From Cyanoderma ruficeps (taxonomy: Eukaryota > Chordata > Aves > Passeriformes > Timaliidae), in the NCBI GenBank assembly GCA_008694505.1, contig VZDJ01000090.1, positions 10,675,646 to 10,739,645 on the forward strand: a stretch of DNA of 64,000 nucleotides, read 5' to 3'. Of this stretch, positions 1 through 13,164 are shown in pieces (position 1 is the first letter of the stretch; every line of letters begins with the position of its first letter). The notes under the pieces were generated by a model, which saw nothing but the letters and a program-made list of their open reading frames with translations, did not search any database and was not told the origin of the DNA. Both the position numbers and the translations under genes were made by a program.

Positions 1-3000
1 GCTCTTGGAGAGCAGATTTATTAACACACCAGCAGGACTACAAACCCAGACATCCTCCGCTGCAGTCTCAGTATTCACCTTTCCATTATGCTCCTAATTA
101 TCTCCAAAGGAGTTTATTTATTGTAAGCTTCTTGTTCAGGCTGATAAGCATTTTATTCTGAATCCTCTGCAGATCTCAGATTTACTCCTCATGCTCTCAG
201 CTGAGAAACTAAGCAACTGTCTTTACTTTCACAATGCACATCTTCCACCCTCTCCAGTTTCTCTCTCAGTTCAGCATCCTTCTATAAGAATTCCCACCAG
301 TTTAAGTATTTTCAGATTAATTCCTCCTGCGCTATTCACTTCATTATGATAAAGCTCTGAGTAGCTGAGTCTATATCACCCTTAGACTTGAATGCGATAT
401 ATTATATTAATCAAGACTAATCTGTTCCTTCATGTTCAAATAAGATGCTAATCCAGTAAATTATTTCCTAAGCATTGATCCAAGGCAGTTAATACAAAAA
501 TAATAATCCAAAGTAATAGCATCCCAAGTAAATACAGATTTCAGAGGACATTTTCTCACATTAGAGTCTTTCTTGAAGAGCGGAACTTTACATTGCTCCT
601 TAGACTACACTGAAGGCTATTTCAGTTTATGTATTCCAAAAGGACAAACATGGTCATGTGATTCACATTTTTCCTAAGAACCCCCTCCTCCTTCTACATT
701 ACACATTGTAGGAAATAAAACTGTTTGCGCTGAAGAAAAACGCCAAAACTCAAACTATACCCAAAACTTCAGAAGTTCACAGAAGGTTTCTTTGACAATG
801 CTCAGCGTGCACGCTTCCTCTGGAAGAAGCTACTCCAATTCTGAGAAGAAAGTGGCATCTCTACCTAAACACAGACAGGTTTTGTTAAATTCTACACAAA
901 AATACACACAATAAGGCACATGCTGATTTATCCTTTCTTTCCACAACTGTACTGGACTGTGGCCCCAGATTCATAAACTCTAAAGAATGGAGGAATGACA
1001 TTATGTTATTCCAACCTAACTTTCAAGAGCTGGCAGTGTTATAATTCCTTCGTCATGCCTCTGAATCCTGTTGTTGCTAAACCGCAGACTCTCAGCAGTA
1101 ATTTTCAGACTTGGTTTAGAAACTTCAAGAGAGGAAAAGTCACATAGCACTCCTTGGTAAAATAGTTCTGTAATTTAGTTTAAGAAGCACCTAAATACTT
1201 TTGTTGAATTCAATGTAACATTAAACCCAAGACTGTCATGACAGGTATTATAAAAGAAAGGCCTCATAAAATCAGGCCTGCTCTGCTAAATTGCCAGTTA
1301 GCCTGTCACTTCCAAGTAACTTGCAAGGTCCCATGCGAAAATAATTTTGGTATGAAAACCTATTAACACAACAATCTGTTGCTGGGTTGAAAAGTAAATT
1401 CATCTGTGTAAACATGAGAACCCATAAAGGAAAAATGTAAACAACCTGAATCTTAGCCCATACACACAAATCAATATTGCTTCTGAGCAATAAATGAAGT
1501 AGTAAGAAAACTACCAGCCAACTGATGTTGCACACAAGGTCTGTGAAAACTATATAAAGTAAGTGATGTGAATAAAGAATGGGCTTTTCCCTCATGAAAA
1601 TAATGGAGTCTGGGCTAACTTATTACAAGACAAGACGACTTAGACTGTGAATATGAACATTAGAAACTAAGTCTGTATCACATAAATGAAACTAATAGTC
1701 CTGTACATATTCTTCTGAGGCAAGACGTGGATAATAAATACAAGGGTACACATAAATACTTTAATTCTCTCCTGGAGGCAAACACTGAAGGAGAATGTGC
1801 GTTTGCTCGTAAAAGCTGAACCACATTTCCTGTTTGCGAGAAAGTAGGTGAATAAAACAGACTGAAGGGTTTTGAGATTGGTGGCAGCTCTAAAGACGGG
1901 TTCATGCTGCCAGGTTCAAAACCAAAGAGTATCCAACATCTGCCAACATAACTTCATTTCCTGTTGGATAAAGGGGAGGGGAGTATTCCTAGAAACAGCA
2001 AAACCAGGTAAGCCTTATCTTTTAAACGGTAAATATAGGAGCAGTACAACCACGCTATGGTAGATTAGCAGTGTTCCAAGAAGGTGGCTCAGGGTGCTAA
2101 ACCTTCATTAATTAAGGTTTGGTAACAAAGATTAAGCATTGGCATTAGTTTTATGCCGAAAATACTGTGCTGTGAGCCTCCTTATTTTACAAGCACTGTT
2201 TCCCTTCTGAAGTATGACGTTGGTATCTTACAAAGCAATTAGTTGTGCACTAATTAATTGCAGTTTAAGGAATCTTTTTCAGAGAATTAATCCTGTATTA
2301 AAAGCTCACACAGGTGGAAGCATTTTTAATGCTAATTTAACATTCATCAGTCTCTTAATGGGTTTCTTTTTCTAAGGGCCATTAGTACAAAATATTATTT
2401 ATATCAACATTTAATTGGAAGGGGGGAGGAAAGACAGTTTTATCTAATCTTTAACAAGTTTGTAGGCAAAAACAAGAGGAAAGAAAGGAAAGAAACCATT
2501 TTGTGCTCCAGATCATCACCATAAATCTGGTAGCAATTAATCTGCCTCTGTGGATAACAGGTTGATACCACAGATGGCATGTCCAGTTAGATGGTATCTA
2601 TGTTCCTCACCTCACATTCCTTTTCAGTACAAAAACCTGGTAGAAGTATGCTATCTCCCTGTTATCCTTGGTGATGGATTTTCTAAGCAAAATATATTAG
2701 AGCAAGGAGGAACAAAATGTAGTACTTCTGCTAACTATTGTTACGTTGTAAAGAGGAATTGTTAAATCTGGCTCCACTCCCTGCAGGTAAGTACGGGATT
2801 ATGTCCACTCCTTTGAGTTTCAATAAAATGAATAGCAGAAATTCATCCAGGAAAGATTAGAATGTTTTGGAGGCTTTTGTTTTTTTGGGGTTTTTTTTGG
2901 TTTTTTTCCTGCTTCTTTTCCCTCATAGCCCTCCAGTGACAGTATAATGAACCCCATAAAAAAGAAAACCCAAGAACCAATACCCAAAACTCTATTTATT

Positions 3001-4969
3001 CCCTTGTCTTGTCTTTGTTGGTGGACAGAGTTGTCTATAGACTTTTAAAGAGAAAAAGCACAATCAGCTACGTATTTAGAAGGTCTGTATTTTGTGGTGT
3101 GAATATGGTACCTTCAATTTATAACACTGTAAAATACACTAAGAGGTGGTGAGTAATCCCATCCCTAAAGTCAGAAAAATAAAAACATTATCCAAATGAA
3201 GTACCTTACCTAAGATAGATGTTCTACTTGGATGCTCCAAGTTCAGCCTGGTTTTCAAAAATAAGTGGAAGAACAGCAACATAAGAATGTATCATTACTA
3301 CTAGAGAGAGTGTGATATTAGTTAACCAAAATAGTGTAATCTTTATAATTATTAAATATACTATTTATCCACTCATGAATCCTTAAGTCTTCTAACAATA
3401 TAAAAAGGATTGTTGTCCTTCTCATGAAACCTTTGGGTATACAATGATCTTTTTCTTTTCACAAATGAGCACATTACTTTAAGAAAACTTCAATATTATT
3501 TCTTGTAACAAAGTACTACCACCCTTAAGCTTTCCTATCACAGATAGACTATCACAGAAAACCCTGATAGAATTTGATCTTATTGTTTTAGAATCATAGT
3601 GTCCTATTCCCAAGTGGCCTAATTATTCCATATGACTTTTTCCAAAAGATACAACAAATTTTATTTAAAAGTAGTCAATTTGATGTCTTGAATGAGAATG
3701 CCCCTGAATACAGTGTCACAGGTTCTTTGGACTAACTGTACGTTACGTAAAATAGATTAATATAGTTTTGCTCCATTGGAGAATAGATGACTTGAAGGAG
3801 AATTAGAGAATAAAAAACACCATTTCAATATGGAATATAATTGGTCTAATAGACTTGCTGTTTATTTCTTACTCACCATCTAAAGTCTCCTTATTTTTGT
3901 CTTTAGCACAACCTGTTAACTGTGAGAGGTTGCATCTGTTATTGTACATTTAAGAAGAGCAATGGAGTTATCTGTGGAAACAAACTGTTCTTCACAGTGT
4001 TAGTCAGCTTTCCTTCTAATGCTGCTGTTGCCAAAGTAGTTAATGTTCAAATAATGCAATTATAAATGTGGGCAGCATATCAGAAACACCTATAAGATCA
4101 AGAAGACATGGGAAAGATCTGGGAGTTGCATATGTGTAAAGCTAGGATATAAAATTGGAATTTCTCATATTTTATATCAGGTTAATACAATTAGCTTGAA
4201 ACTAATGTTAGAATGGCATAGAGCTCTCAGAACAGCACCAGTAGATCTCTGACCAAGGTGTTTACTATGGTTGTATGGGCTAAGTAAAAACTGCTGTTGT
4301 TTCTCCCATATAAGTATTGTTGTCTGACAAAGAAATAGCTAGTATTGCAAAAACAAACAAAAAAATACTGAAGTTACACATATGTTTGTATACATTCTAC
4401 TGAAACACAAGCAGATGTTTCAGTCAGCGTTGTGAAAAATAAACTTAAAAATAAACTAAGTAATGTTCATCCAGAAAGAAATTTAAATGTTCTTTTCTTA
4501 ATCTATTCATACCCATGAAATTTCCTGAATGATGCTTAAAAAAGAACTATAGATTGTGAGATTTAAAACATTGGTACGTTTTATGAGAAATCCAAGTTTC
4601 ATATCTTTTTTTTTCCCTAGAATGTTTTTAAAGTTCTTGAAAAATAGGATTGCTCAAATAGTTTAGAATTTAAACTTTAAAACTAAAAAGAAAAGAATTT
4701 TATCCAACCTTTACTATTTTCCAGATAATAATTCCAATTTAAATCAAAAGCTGAAACAGGAAAACAATACTTGTCAACAAAAAGTGGGCCAGTTAAGGGC
4801 TGAAAATAGTGAAATTGAAACTAAGAGCCTTCCTTCTACTCTGGAAGCACCGGGGAAAAATTGAATCAGAGAGATAAATGACAACATTGTATATGAAGAA
4901 AAAGGAAAAATGTTAGATCATGGCTGTACTTTAGGTACCTGCTCACTCTTTTTATTCTAATGAATCACA
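1..4969. other. Non-coding flank, no gene recognised
   Basis: AT-rich sequence with only short ORFs on both strands. None has splice context or a recognisable protein, and I see no CpG island or RNA gene. In human the genes on this side of TRAT1 are RETNLB and DZIP3, but I could recognise neither here. Confidence 0.6.
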
Positions 4970-4970
4970 G

Positions 4971-5150
4971 TGTTGTGGCTTGTGGAATGGGCTGCCCAGG
5001 GAGCTGGTTCAGTCCCTGTCCCTGAGGTGTTTCAGGAAGGACTAGATGTGGCTCTGAGTGCCATGGTGCAGTTGGCAAGGTGTTGTTCAGTCACAGGCTG
5101 GACTCGATGGTCCCAGAGGACTTTTCCAAAGTAGTTGATTCTGTGATTCC
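4971..5150 (+). mobile_element. CR1 LINE 3' fragment
   Basis: The segment has the typical CR1 3'-end phrasing: a 'gggctgcccagggag' block, then 'ctggactcgatggtc', then 'ttgattctgtgattcc' at the end. The tail reads on the plus strand, so the fragment is plus-oriented. It is heavily 5'-truncated and has no ORF. CR1 is the dominant LINE of birds and other sauropsids. Confidence 0.85.
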
Positions 5151-7301
5151 ATCACAGTTGCATGTGCTTCCCTTCTTGTAGGCCACAATACTGCTTTTGC
5201 TCCCTGGAAAAGGTGTTTATAGGAAAAGAAATACAAAATGAACGTGAGAAGAGACCGATCACATCAGAAAAGATAAAAAGACAGGAGAAGAATGAGAAAT
5301 GATTCTGATTATTTAGGCACAACAGTGAAATTTGATATTTCTTGTCCTGGACAGACTTGTAGTTTTGGATAGGTTGCATGGGATGCAGTATTGAGTGACT
5401 AATTCCACAGTAACCAGGTTCCAAAGACTGAAGATTCTTGCTGCACCCTGATAACATCTTCTCAGTGTAGGATCTCCCATTCTTTTAATTCCTTCCCTGA
5501 AAAACTGGAATGAGGTATAGCTGCTTCATAGGGATGTTATCTCTCCTCATGAATGTCTGTATCTCATTACAAAAAAAGTGCCTTTCAACATGAAAAGGAG
5601 TATTGCAGTGATAAAGAACTCTCAAACACCTTTGGGAGAACTCAAGTGATAGAAAGGAAGGGAAACAGGATGTCTAGTTTAAAAAGAATAAATGGTCACT
5701 GAAAGTACCATGTGCAAAAAANAAAAAAAAAAAAGATGTCTGTCAGAAAATTTCAGTTTATTTGCTTTGCTTTGTTCCTTCTAAAAGAGAGTACTGATCA
5801 GGAAAGAAACCTGCATCCCAGAAGCCCAGGTGATCTGTGATTCTTTACTACCAGGGCTTATTTTGTCTTGTTTTGTCATTATAAAAACATCTGGGGGTTG
5901 GAGTACAACAAAACAAAAAGCTTTGACAACACAGCACAACGACGAGGAAAAAGGGGGGTAAAAAAGGGGGTAAAACCTGTATGAAGGTTTTGAGCTGGAG
6001 CCAGTCAAGGAACAAAGCCCTGTTTTCTCAACAGAAGCAAATGCATTGCCACACTCCCCTGGCCAGCAACATGGAAAAGTGCATTCCTGTACTCCTTTAA
6101 CTCAGATTTACTTAAGAAACAAACAAAATGTCAGCTTCCTGAGGGAATCCAGACATGTCAAAAAACAACGAAGTGCGTTAAGGATCAGTATCGCCCAAGC
6201 CAGCCCCTTGACTGCTCTGCAGCAGCTACACATTTCTTTTTATGCACTATTAGACAAGCTCATTAATTTTGGGCACCAGACTTTATTTCAAACACTCCAA
6301 ATCTCAGAGAACATGAAACATGTCCCTGGGGAAAGTTAAGAATCAAGCTGCCAGCTCCTTTCACTCATTTATTTGGCTCAGTGTTTCCTCTGTCGAGGCA
6401 GGCTTTTGCAGGCCATTGGCAGCAACGTTGACAATTTTGGCCACTAGACATCCACAAATAGGCTATTTTCTTCAGCGTGGTTTGTGATGGAAAAATTGTA
6501 TAAGCTAGGTTAATCAAAGGTTAATTAAATGAAAAAAAGAATAGGTTTTGTGCAGGGGGGTTCTTTCCTGTCTTTCTTATTGCAAGGAGATGCAAGTTTA
6601 GAGCAAAAGAAAACTGTCCAAATAAGTGGGCTCATCTTTTACCAAATGATGTTCCAGGAGCTGCTTGAACTTTTCCTTGCAGTAATACTTGGGGCTTCAC
6701 TGGTTCCCAGCTGATGCTTATCCTTTACATCATTTTCTCTGGTTTCTTGGGCAAGAAAAAAAGTACAAGTAAGAGGTTTGAATAGCTGGAAAACAATGCA
6801 AGAGAACATAACGAAATTTGACTTTTTTTGAAGAGTTTGCTAAAACGTTACAGTCTTAGCTATTATTCAGAGACACATCCAGTAAATTTGTTTTAACTAA
6901 ATTCAAAACTACTTTCATCATCTGCATAATTTACCTAAGAATTTACCTAATTTACTGCAAATACTAACTTAAAGACAACTGCAAAAATAATTTCAAAGCT
7001 ATCCAGTAAAATTTTGTCCTTATTAATTTCTGATTTTTACTGCATCTTACAAGCAAAACAATAGCTTAATCTTTGGCTGAATTCCTATGAAACAGTATTT
7101 CTGCTATCAGTTTATTAAAGTTGCTTTCTTATTATTTAGCATTTGGTTTTGATATTAATTATTTAGCTTGTATAGCAATAGCTGTCAGAGAGTAAACAAC
7201 AAAATAGTAGCTTCGATTACAGAAAGCAAAAATCAGCCAAGCACAAAGAATACAGTAAAATTGAAAGACAACACAAATAGTCAATTTTCTTTCCGTTACA
7301 G
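5151..7301. other. Upstream region or first intron of TRAT1
   Basis: No coding exon is supported. It contains an A-tract with an ambiguous base (N at 5722). In human TRAT1 a mostly untranslated first exon supplies the initiator and two or three residues. A bird equivalent could lie here or further left, but no ATG plus donor stood out. Confidence 0.4.
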
Positions 7302-7406
7302 GAATGGAATGCCATTTTTCTATCTGGGGAGTTTTGGCCTTTCTGAGTTTGGCTCTGCTTGTTTCATTGACACTGAATATTACACACTGTATCAAAAAGA
7401 AGAAGG
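7302..7406 (+). CDS. TRAT1: TRAT1 exon: N-terminus and membrane segment
   Basis: The acceptor is 'ccgttacag' and the donor 'g|gtaagt'. Reading from ATG 7304 gives MECHFSIWGVLAFLSL followed by a Leu/Val/Ser-rich helix, an NIT sequon and a KKKK stop-transfer motif. The reading frame is not the longest ORF at this site. The exon ends in phase 1. Only two bases precede the ATG, so translation may begin in an upstream exon. Confidence 0.88.
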
Positions 7407-10400
7407 GTAAGTAATGTCTCTTTGTAAGCAATCAAGTTTCAATGTTTTAAGATTCTGAGATATCAAGTCGACAAATTGATTCTTCTGAATCTTAGACTTA
7501 TATTTTGGCAAAAATGATTTTACTAGAGATGACTTAGCTTTTGAAAATTTTTAGTAGAGACAAGTATGGTTACAGAATGATTGCTAACTGCCCGATAAAC
7601 TGCTAAAAAAACAGCTACCAAAATCCATTCGCTGAAGGCAAACCAGCAGAACAAGAATTTATTTGACTAAATTTTTGTTGTAAAGTATATTTTTAACACC
7701 TGCAATTTGCGTTCCTAGGGAGTATACTTTTCCTATAACTGGTTATTTTTTGCACTTCCATTTAAAAATTATTTTAAGTAGACGCATTGATACAAAATAC
7801 GTTTGAGAAAATTTTCTCCTCCCCAAATTCCTGGACACTCGTTTGAATTTCAGATTTCATACAGATTTTATGCCTTATCAATGTATTTTGGAAAAACATT
7901 CTAATTGCTTTTCATAATGGCATTCTACTGTATTTCTCAAACCAATCTGTCTCTCATATGACTTACGGTCATACTCTGGTTTTGGTTGAAATGAACTTTT
8001 ATTTTTTGACAGCTTGTGCCAGTGCAACTTCTGTCTTATGCCTACACTTCTATAGTTAGGAAATTGTACAGTCCTCACCATTCCTTTTACACAGGGAAAA
8101 CTGCACCTGTGCTGTACTTGTAGGGGTGGGCAGGCCAACACTGGTGACTTCAACAAGGCTAAATACACCTGTGCATTTAATCTATATAAACAGAAGGCCT
8201 GTGCTTATAAACTGAGCTCACCAAGAGTTAGCAAATCAGATTTTCACAGAATATTAAGAGAGTTGCTGGAGTGTTTTGGGATGAGTGTAGGTTGAGCTCT
8301 TTGGTTTGTGCTTTAGGGCTACTAGGCAGATATTTCTATGAGAAAGAACGACAGTCATTTGCAAAACTAACCTGACTAAGGTTTAGGTCAGAGTGGCTGA
8401 TGCTGCATTGCTCATTGAATTGGAGTTTACTGTGGTAAATTCTGGAGTCCTGGAGCAGAGTTTAGAAAGTCAGGCATTCCTGAATTATTAATCAAGCTCC
8501 TGCATGAAATCTCTTCATAGCCATTGCCTCTCTGCTTCAGTTTCTTCAACTGTGTGGATCACCGGATCTCTTTTTCAGACATATCAGCAGAACTAGTAAA
8601 AAAAATAAACACGTCACTTTGTAATATTAACACGACTCACCTCCCCAGACAGAGAAAATCTCAGAGAAAAAGATAAGGGAGAAGCAGAAGTTGGAGGAAA
8701 ACAAGAATGAATTACATGTGTTACAATATATTTTTTGGGCAGAGTAAACTAATGTAGACTTGGCAGCCACAGCAGAGAGCTGTAAGACAAACATTTCTTG
8801 TACTTGACAAAATTATTTGAGAAAAGTAGAGGGACAACTGAAGATCCTGAGAGCCAGAGCGTTCAACTGTATTCGCTAAAACAAAATCAAAAGCATGCCT
8901 GTTGAGACAATTATCTGAAGTGTTCTAAAATAACATGTTTCATTTTCTCATAATTTTTTTAAAATGAATTTTCCAGCTAAAATGTATGAAGACTACGAAG
9001 AGAACAATCCAAGGTAAGTTGTATAAAAAATTATTTCTGGCAAGAGTAAAATATGCAATAAATAATGACAGATGGCTTCGGAGGGATGGCACAGAGGAAA
9101 ATTCAAACTCATGCAGTCTGCCAGGAAATGTTGGTTCACGTGTGAGATACATCCTCCAGTCATTTTGTCAACAACAAAATAATTGCATGCTAATACCATA
9201 ATTTTACCTGAAAGTGCAAGATATTGAGCTAAACCACCATTACCTATCACTTACAGTCAATAATCCATAACAATTTAAAAGAACTCTCAGCTCTCACAAA
9301 ACAGTGACAAATTATAGTCTAATAGTTAATACTTGTGGAGCAATAATTTACACGTATTTACATTTCATAACCATCTTTTACATATGGCATCCAAAAGCAA
9401 TAAAACAGTCTTTTACAGCTGCAGGATACCTCATGATCTATTACACAAATCTGTTTCAAGTCTCTCCCTTATGTCATACAGAAAAAAACCCCCAAACTAA
9501 GCCCAAACTTCAGAAAACAGAGATGGACACAATCTCATCTCAATCCAAATATAAAGCGCCCTTGAAACAAAAACACAAAAGCCTGCACCTGTTATTCAAA
9601 ACCAATTCTCAATTACAATTTTTCTTGAAATTGAAATAGAAGTCTCTATTTGTCCATTACTGCCTATTCAGATGAAAAATGCCACTAACTGTGGTTTTAG
9701 AGCATGATTTCACCCCCTTGACAAGACACAATATAGGGGTGCAGTAGAAAGGTGATGCAGCACTTCCCACTAACAATCCCCGTTTTACAAACCCACTTAG
9801 AAACATTTTTAAGTAACGCCAGGTAAGGAAACACAACGTACAACTAAAAATGCAAAGCTGAACTTGGCTTCAGTCTTCTCTGTTTCTATTGACAAAAATA
9901 CTTTATTTGAAGCACGAGGGGATCTTTTAAGAACAGCACCCCAAAAGACACATATGGTGCTTTAGTTTGTGTTGCAGAGTGGTCTCAGACGACATGAATT
10001 GGGCCTCTTTTCAGTGATCATTAGCATTTCTTACCCTACCTCAAACTGTAGCTTAATAGTCTTGAGATTAGCTTTGTGCTTAATGAAGTTACAGGAAAGG
10101 AGAGTTCAGTTCTGGGCTAGGTAAGAAGTCTCTCCTGAGAATACTCACACTGCCATTTCTGCCCCCTCTGATATTTTTGATCTTGTTTATAAGATCACAA
10201 ACAATCTGCTACATATAGATATACACACATGATCTGCATATGTGCATAAAACATTTACTGACATCAAGTACTGGGGTTCTAAATAAAGTGTATTCTGTGC
10301 GTTAAAAGTATTTTTTCATTCCCCTTGTAGCTATGATGGCTATCACACAGAAGATTATCCCGTTTATGGCAATCTCAATCAAAATATTTTAGGTAAGCTT

Positions 10401-13164
10401 CATTTTAGGAACTTGTGTCTATTCAGTGGCTATAAAAATGTAGGATTAAAAAATTACTGACACATTTTGCATTTCTCAAATGGCAAACTTGAGAATCTAC
10501 ATCTTTTCAACTATTGATATAATTGAAATTATTAAAAGATATTTGGGGTAGAAATGCAAACCTTCACACCGCACTATTACTATTAAGAACAGATCTCATA
10601 CCAAATTTGATTTTTTACAGTCCATATGGTCCTGTTCAGCCAAATATTTCAAAACAAAGAGTTTGTCTAAATGTAAAGCTGCACTAAGCGAAAAAACAAC
10701 TTGATCCATGCCTATTAAAGCAATCTAAACCACATATTGCTCATGGGCCAAGGTCAGTGCTCCCACAGAGGCAGGCACAAACAAACGCATAGCAATTCTC
10801 TGCTGTGGCTATCCACACATCACCAGTGACATTGACAAATGTGCTGAAGCCCAGCAGCTGAATGGTGGGCAGACAGCTTGGCTTTGCTTCAGTGTGCTCA
10901 AGCTAACAATCCTGGGCAGAGAGACACCACATTAAAGGCTGTAACATCAGATAACTGCAGAGAGGGCTAGATGAGCCGAGGGTTTGTCTCTTGAAGCCCT
11001 TAGAGAGTTAAAGCAGTATTTAAGTAATGAGAATACAACTTTTTCTGCAAGCCTTAAATGGGGCTAAGCAAAACTAAAGCACTTGAACTGCAGGGAAAAA
11101 AAAAAAAGCCCAAACAAACCCAACTTTTTCATACACAGTTTGCATAAATTTAATCAAGTCAACACTCAAATGTAGTGGCATTGTAAAAGTCTGAAAACTG
11201 TAAGGAAGTAATCTGTTTTACTGATGGCTAAAGGAAGATATAACATGAGAAAATAACCAGAACCAAATTTAAACTGAAGTAGACTCAGGAATAGAATTTA
11301 GAATTTAATCACCAGCTGCTGCAACTCTCAACCTCTTTCTCAGCCAAAGAAAAGGCTACCTGTGCTGAAAAATACATCAGTATGTGGCTACCTCTTAAAT
11401 GCAAGAAGTCCTCCCACCACACTAAAATGACTCTCATATAGTGAATAATGAAACCTCTTATATGAACATAAAGTGATTTTAATTTTCACAGTATGTGTCT
11501 GAATTTCTTAGCTATTTACCTGTCTATAATTAGAGGGAGAGATCTGTGTGTGATTTCAAAACAAACACAAACATTCTACCAAAGCAAACTGGGGGGAGTG
11601 CACTCTCTAACCAAGAGAATCTGTTGGTCTGATCTTTTAAGACTCAGTAGCATGTCTTAATAAAAAGGTTTTTCTACTTTGATAAATTATAGAAGAATGT
11701 TGTTACGAGCAGATGAAGTCCCAACCTCAAAGACAAGTTAACCAGCTACAGGTATCTTTAATTTTAGTTATGGATTTCTGAATTAGGGTAACATGATGTA
11801 TCTCAGACTTTCTTTATTTATTCTATAACAGTATATAACAAAAATCTTCACACTCTCACAAAAATTGCCATGCATTAGAATCTCAGTTCATCAAGGTATT
11901 TCAGTACGAACTTGACCATCCATTCAATCTGAATCATTAATAAGGAAGCATAATTATAGACAGCTCAGTTCCACATAATACAGCATAATAAAGCTCAGCC
12001 ACAGGCATGCAGATCACATGGAATTAAATTTGCATCCATGGCCATGACTTATGTAAAGAATTAACTTTATTTGGTTTAGTTATCAACCAAGCGAAAACAC
12101 AAGCTGCATTACATGATATTCATGAGTTTGACTGGCTCTCTCCTGTCCAGTGCAAAATCTATATGCCTTAACCAGGGAAAGATTGCTTTCTATTGATTTG
12201 TACTTTGTTGAAATACCTGTATGCCTAAAAGCATGCAAGCTTCCAATGAAATTTGCCTGTAATTGAAGCATTCCTAGCATCAATTTCCTGAGTTGATTGC
12301 CACATATTTCAGACTCTTTCACAGGGCATTTCCAGCAGGTAAAGAACAACTTTTTTGATCTAGACATTCCAATGTGAATAGTCATTGATGGTCTGGCTTA
12401 AAAAGCACAAAAAATCAGGGGAAGACACAAAAAGCATACATTTTGCACTGGAAATGGGGTAGTATATACAGACAAGAATCATCCATCTTTGGTTTTCTCC
12501 ACAGACAAAGCCTGTTAATAATGTTGTTAATAACTGGGTTAATATTAATGCTGTTAATAACCAAAAAAAAAAAAAGTGAGAAGAAAACCAGATCAAATAA
12601 TGTCTTGCATCCCAGCAAACCTGGACTTATGTAATAAGCTCCCCTCCTTCCCACAGAGAATCTTTCCAATGATACCTTGATGAATTTTTCCATATTGCCA
12701 CTATGAGTCATTTACCAGTAGCTTATATTGATCTGTTTTCCATTCTCCCACAGTTTCATCATTTGTACATTTAATAAATTGTTTTACAGCTAGTTTAGGC
12801 AAATTTCAGGCAGAACTATGATTAGAGTGTAGACATACCTGAAGTCTTAGGTATAAATCCAAAGCAAGGATAACTAGTGAACCTGAAGTGAATTTTCTTT
12901 TAGGTGGAGTCTGCTGATCAGATGTGTTATGCCTCACTTGATCACAGTGTCAAGGGAAAACACAGAAAACCAAGGAGACAGAAAGATCCTTCATTAGAGG
13001 AAGATGAAGAAGAAAGATCATCTAACCCCATGGCGGCTTCCAAAGTTAGCATTTACCTCAATAGTGAGCAGCTGGCTGCGGAAAACACAGCAAAAGCAGA
13101 AGCCATTCATGATGATCCCATCAGATTAAAGGGCTTGATTCGTAACACAAAAGGGGAGAACTGA
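7302..13164 (+). CDS. TRAT1: T-cell receptor-associated transmembrane adaptor 1 (TRIM), spliced
   Basis: Five coding exons (7302-7406, 8977-9013, 10331-10392, 11693-11751, 12904-13164) join in phase to about 173 residues, against 186 in human. The product is a single-pass membrane adaptor of T cells that associates with the TCR/CD3 complex and, when its tyrosines are phosphorylated, recruits PI3-kinase. Order: a short N-terminus with Cys at residue 3, aligned with the human cysteine proposed for the disulfide-linked dimer; a hydrophobic membrane segment at about residues 5-25; a Lys-rich stop-transfer stretch; then a cytosolic tail with YGNL, YEQM (the p85-SH2 consensus YxxM) and YASL. The C-terminal exon has QMCYASLDHSVKGK and DDPIRLKGLIR, nearly identical to my recollection of human TRIM. 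The start is uncertain: ATG 7304 is usable, but human has an additional upstream exon. Neighbour GUCA1C matches the human 3q13 order. Confidence 0.94.
8977..9013 (+). CDS. TRAT1: TRAT1 exon: juxtamembrane tail (37 nt)
   Basis: It lies between a 'ttttccag' acceptor and an 'ag|gtaagt' donor. In phase with the previous exon it encodes AKMYEDYEENNP plus two bases, matching the DKMYSY region of human TRIM. It is too short to be seen as an ORF. Confidence 0.88.
10331..10392 (+). CDS. TRAT1: TRAT1 exon with the YGNL tyrosine motif
   Basis: The acceptor is 'ccccttgtag' and the donor 'g|gtaagc'. It encodes SYDGYHTEDYPVYGNL and a few further residues, matching the human DTPIYGNL region. The YGNL tyrosine is a known signalling site position in the family. 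Confidence 0.92.
11693..11751 (+). CDS. TRAT1: TRAT1 exon with the PI3K-binding YEQM motif
   Basis: The acceptor is 'aaattatag' and the donor 'cag|gtatct'. It encodes EECCYEQMKSQPQRQ and ends in phase 0. YEQM is the YxxM motif through which human TRIM binds the p85 subunit of PI3-kinase. Confidence 0.92.
12904..13164 (+). CDS. TRAT1: TRAT1 terminal coding exon
   Basis: The acceptor is 'tcttttag' at 12903. The 86 codons open with VESADQMCYASLDHS and end GLIRNTKGEN before TGA at 13162-13164. The two ends of the exon are strongly conserved with human, while the acidic middle (EEDEEE) is diverged. This exon makes the gene identification secure. Confidence 0.95.
   Translation: MESADQMCYASLDHSVKGKHRKPRRQKDPSLEEDEEERSSNPMAASKVSIYLNSEQLAAENTAKAEAIHDDPIRLKGLIRNTKGEN

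Noticed and set aside
1272..1595. 107-codon minus-strand ORF with hydrophobic stretches
   Set aside because: Hydrophobic runs arise easily from T-rich DNA, and there is no splice context or family match.
5711..5734. A-tract with one N at 5722
   Set aside because: A homopolymer base-calling ambiguity, not a biological feature.
7168..7410. ORFs on both strands over the first TRAT1 exon
   Set aside because: They use other frames. The real TRAT1 frame starts at 7304 and gives the membrane segment.
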